Assembly (NCBI GenBank): GCA_903831545.1
Contig: CAIKYI010000595.1
Location: 1-7,092 of the forward strand
Length of the DNA stretch: 7,092 nt
Source: an uncultured Methylobacter sp.
GTDB lineage: Bacteria > Pseudomonadota > Gammaproteobacteria > Methylococcales > Methylomonadaceae
Reading direction: 5' to 3'
Below are positions 6,449 through 7,092 of the stretch, piece after piece (the first letter of the stretch is position 1; every line of letters starts with the position of its first letter). The notes beneath the pieces were generated by a model, which ran no database searches, was not told the DNA's origin, and was given only the letters and a program-made list of their open reading frames with translations. A program made the position numbers and the translations under genes.

Positions 6449-6466
6449 TATAACTGCAGTTATAAT
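6449..6466. promoter_or_regulatory. 16-bp perfect palindrome overlapping a TATAAT -10 sequence
   Basis: TATAACTGCAGTTATA (6449-6464) is perfectly palindromic. Its right end overlaps a consensus TATAAT at 6461-6466 on the plus strand. No -35 sits at ideal spacing: the nearest, TTGTTC at 6442, is only 13 bp away. A repressor bound here would cover a promoter aimed at the YcgR-like gene or an unseen transcript. Operator function is inferred from symmetry and placement. Confidence 0.3.
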
Positions 6467-6682
6467 ATAATTTTTTTAATTTATAAATGTAATAAATAGA
6501 AAATCGGTTGTCGCGTCTACGATTCTAAAGAGGGTGCTTGAAACTAAAGATGGTTCTTCCCAATTTCGTGGGGCGAAGCCTAAATAAGGGTATATGGATG
6601 TAGCTATATGGAAGTAATAATGTTTTTTTATTATAAATTTTGTGTGCCAATAGCGCTCATAGTGATTCATAACACCGATACA

Positions 6683-6694
6683 GAGTGATCACTC
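6683..6694. promoter_or_regulatory. 12-bp perfect palindrome GAGTGATCACTC
   Basis: A gapless perfect palindrome 105-116 bp upstream of the YcgR-like start codon, in sequence of ordinary composition. It is a plausible operator for that gene, but no regulator family can be assigned. Confidence 0.27.
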
Positions 6695-6798
6695 CAAAAA
6701 ATCGGGAAGAGCTTTAACGGGCTAGCTAACAAAACTACAGGCAGACCCAGAGCGGAATTTTCTGTAACCTACAAATCTATAAGATACTTTAAATTATT

Positions 6799-7092
6799 AT
6801 GAACGATATATCATCATTTTCCATCCAGAATTCAAAACAGATAATCAGTTATTTGGCTACCTTATTTAAGGAGCAATGCCTTATTAGTGCCTGTTTTGGC
6901 AAGGACGATCAATCTTATATCACCACTTTGCTTGGCATTAATGAAGTCAATAATACGGTAATATTGGAATGTGGACCTAAGGATTATCTAAATAAACACG
7001 TACTGAGTGCGGATGAGGTTAGATTTAATACGGAACTGGATGGTATTAAAATTTTTTTTACCGGTACGGCACTTAAAAAAATTGCCCATAAA
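6799..7092 (+). CDS. YcgR-like flagellar brake protein, N-terminal domain (runs off right edge)
   Basis: ATG at 6799, open for 98 codons to the window edge. The visible residues match the YcgR N-terminal domain: a leading helix (QIISYLATLFKEQCLISACF), a strand with the characteristic turn (SYITTLLGINEVNNTVILECG), then LNKHVLSADEVRFNTELDGIKIFFTG. In this family a PilZ domain follows and binds c-di-GMP; the complex then docks on the flagellar motor and slows or biases rotation. The PilZ domain lies beyond the window, so c-di-GMP binding is predicted rather than seen. The gene is divergent from the HDOD-REC-GGDEF cyclase, which fits a producer/effector pair. No strong Shine-Dalgarno precedes the ATG. 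A run of eight T residues falls within the coding part (7052-7059). A non-flagellar PilZ regulator with the same N-terminal domain is the main alternative. Confidence 0.75.
   Translation, partial: MNDISSFSIQNSKQIISYLATLFKEQCLISACFGKDDQSYITTLLGINEVNNTVILECGPKDYLNKHVLSADEVRFNTELDGIKIFFTGTALKKIAHK

Larger units (their letters stand above)
6233..6798. other. AT-rich divergent regulatory region
   Basis: About 566 bp between the cyclase gene and the YcgR-like gene. Positions 6280-6490 are extremely AT-rich, while about 6500-6590 and 6660-6770 are closer to average composition. I see no convincing gene. A minus-strand frame over 6476-6670 could encode 64 residues, but it ends in the AT-rich desert, has no good ribosome binding site and matches nothing I know. 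The stretch carries a tandem octamer repeat, an FNR/CRP-like site and two perfect palindromes, listed separately. It must contain promoters for both flanking genes. Confidence 0.6.

Noticed and set aside
6476..6670. Minus-strand open frame of 64 codons
   Set aside because: No good ribosome binding site, a composition driven by AT-rich DNA, and an end in a poly-T tract region; no recognisable motif.
1..7092. CRISPR arrays, tRNA or rRNA genes, and insertion-sequence ends
   Set aside because: No regularly spaced repeats, no tRNA cloverleaf or TTCGAATC-type arm in context, and no transposase motif or paired terminal repeats were seen.

Overview
This is a window of moderately AT-rich bacterial DNA, most likely from an aquatic gammaproteobacterium. 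A methylotroph or methanotroph of the Methylococcales is my best guess, from protein style and signalling-gene content only; no marker gene is present. Nearly everything recognisable is signal transduction: chemosensory methylation, PAS sensing coupled to a LuxR-type DNA-binding domain, cyclic-di-GMP synthesis and cyclic-di-GMP response.

Layout. Positions 1-956 (minus) hold the N-terminal third or so of a CheB-CheR fusion (methylesterase/methyltransferase) that runs off the left edge. A 234-bp spacer with several short inverted repeats separates it from 1191-2609 (minus), a double-PAS regulator with a LuxR-type helix-turn-helix. Positions 2610-3134 have no convincing gene, but carry a cluster of small hairpins, a minus-strand frame that looks like a decayed coding remnant, and a sigma-54-like promoter motif. 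Positions 3135-3293 (plus) are a possible 52-codon small ORF whose stop codon overlaps the Shine-Dalgarno of 3305-4279 (plus), a DUF4062-domain protein with a helical C-terminal half. A hairpin at 4297-4335 sits between this gene and the convergent 4334-6232 (minus), an HDOD-REC-GGDEF diguanylate cyclase. A very AT-rich divergent region of about 570 bp follows, with palindromes and an FNR/CRP-like half-site pair. The window ends inside 6799-7092 (plus), the N-terminal domain of a YcgR-type flagellar brake protein.

How the genes may work together. The cyclase should make c-di-GMP when its receiver domain is phosphorylated. The divergently transcribed YcgR-like protein belongs to a family that binds c-di-GMP and slows the flagellar motor. 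The CheB-CheR fusion and the PAS-LuxR regulator, transcribed in the same direction as the cyclase, would add sensory adaptation and transcriptional output. This is inference from family knowledge and gene order. No histidine kinase or chemoreceptor lies in the window.

The most unusual element is the DUF4062 gene. It has a TIR-like/nucleotide-hydrolase-like N-terminal fold and a helical tail, but none of the NACHT/NB-ARC-type ATPase or repeat domains often attached to such domains. It sits behind a possible small ORF and a possible sigma-54 promoter. It is the best candidate here for an undescribed signalling or defence component, but nothing in the sequence proves that role.
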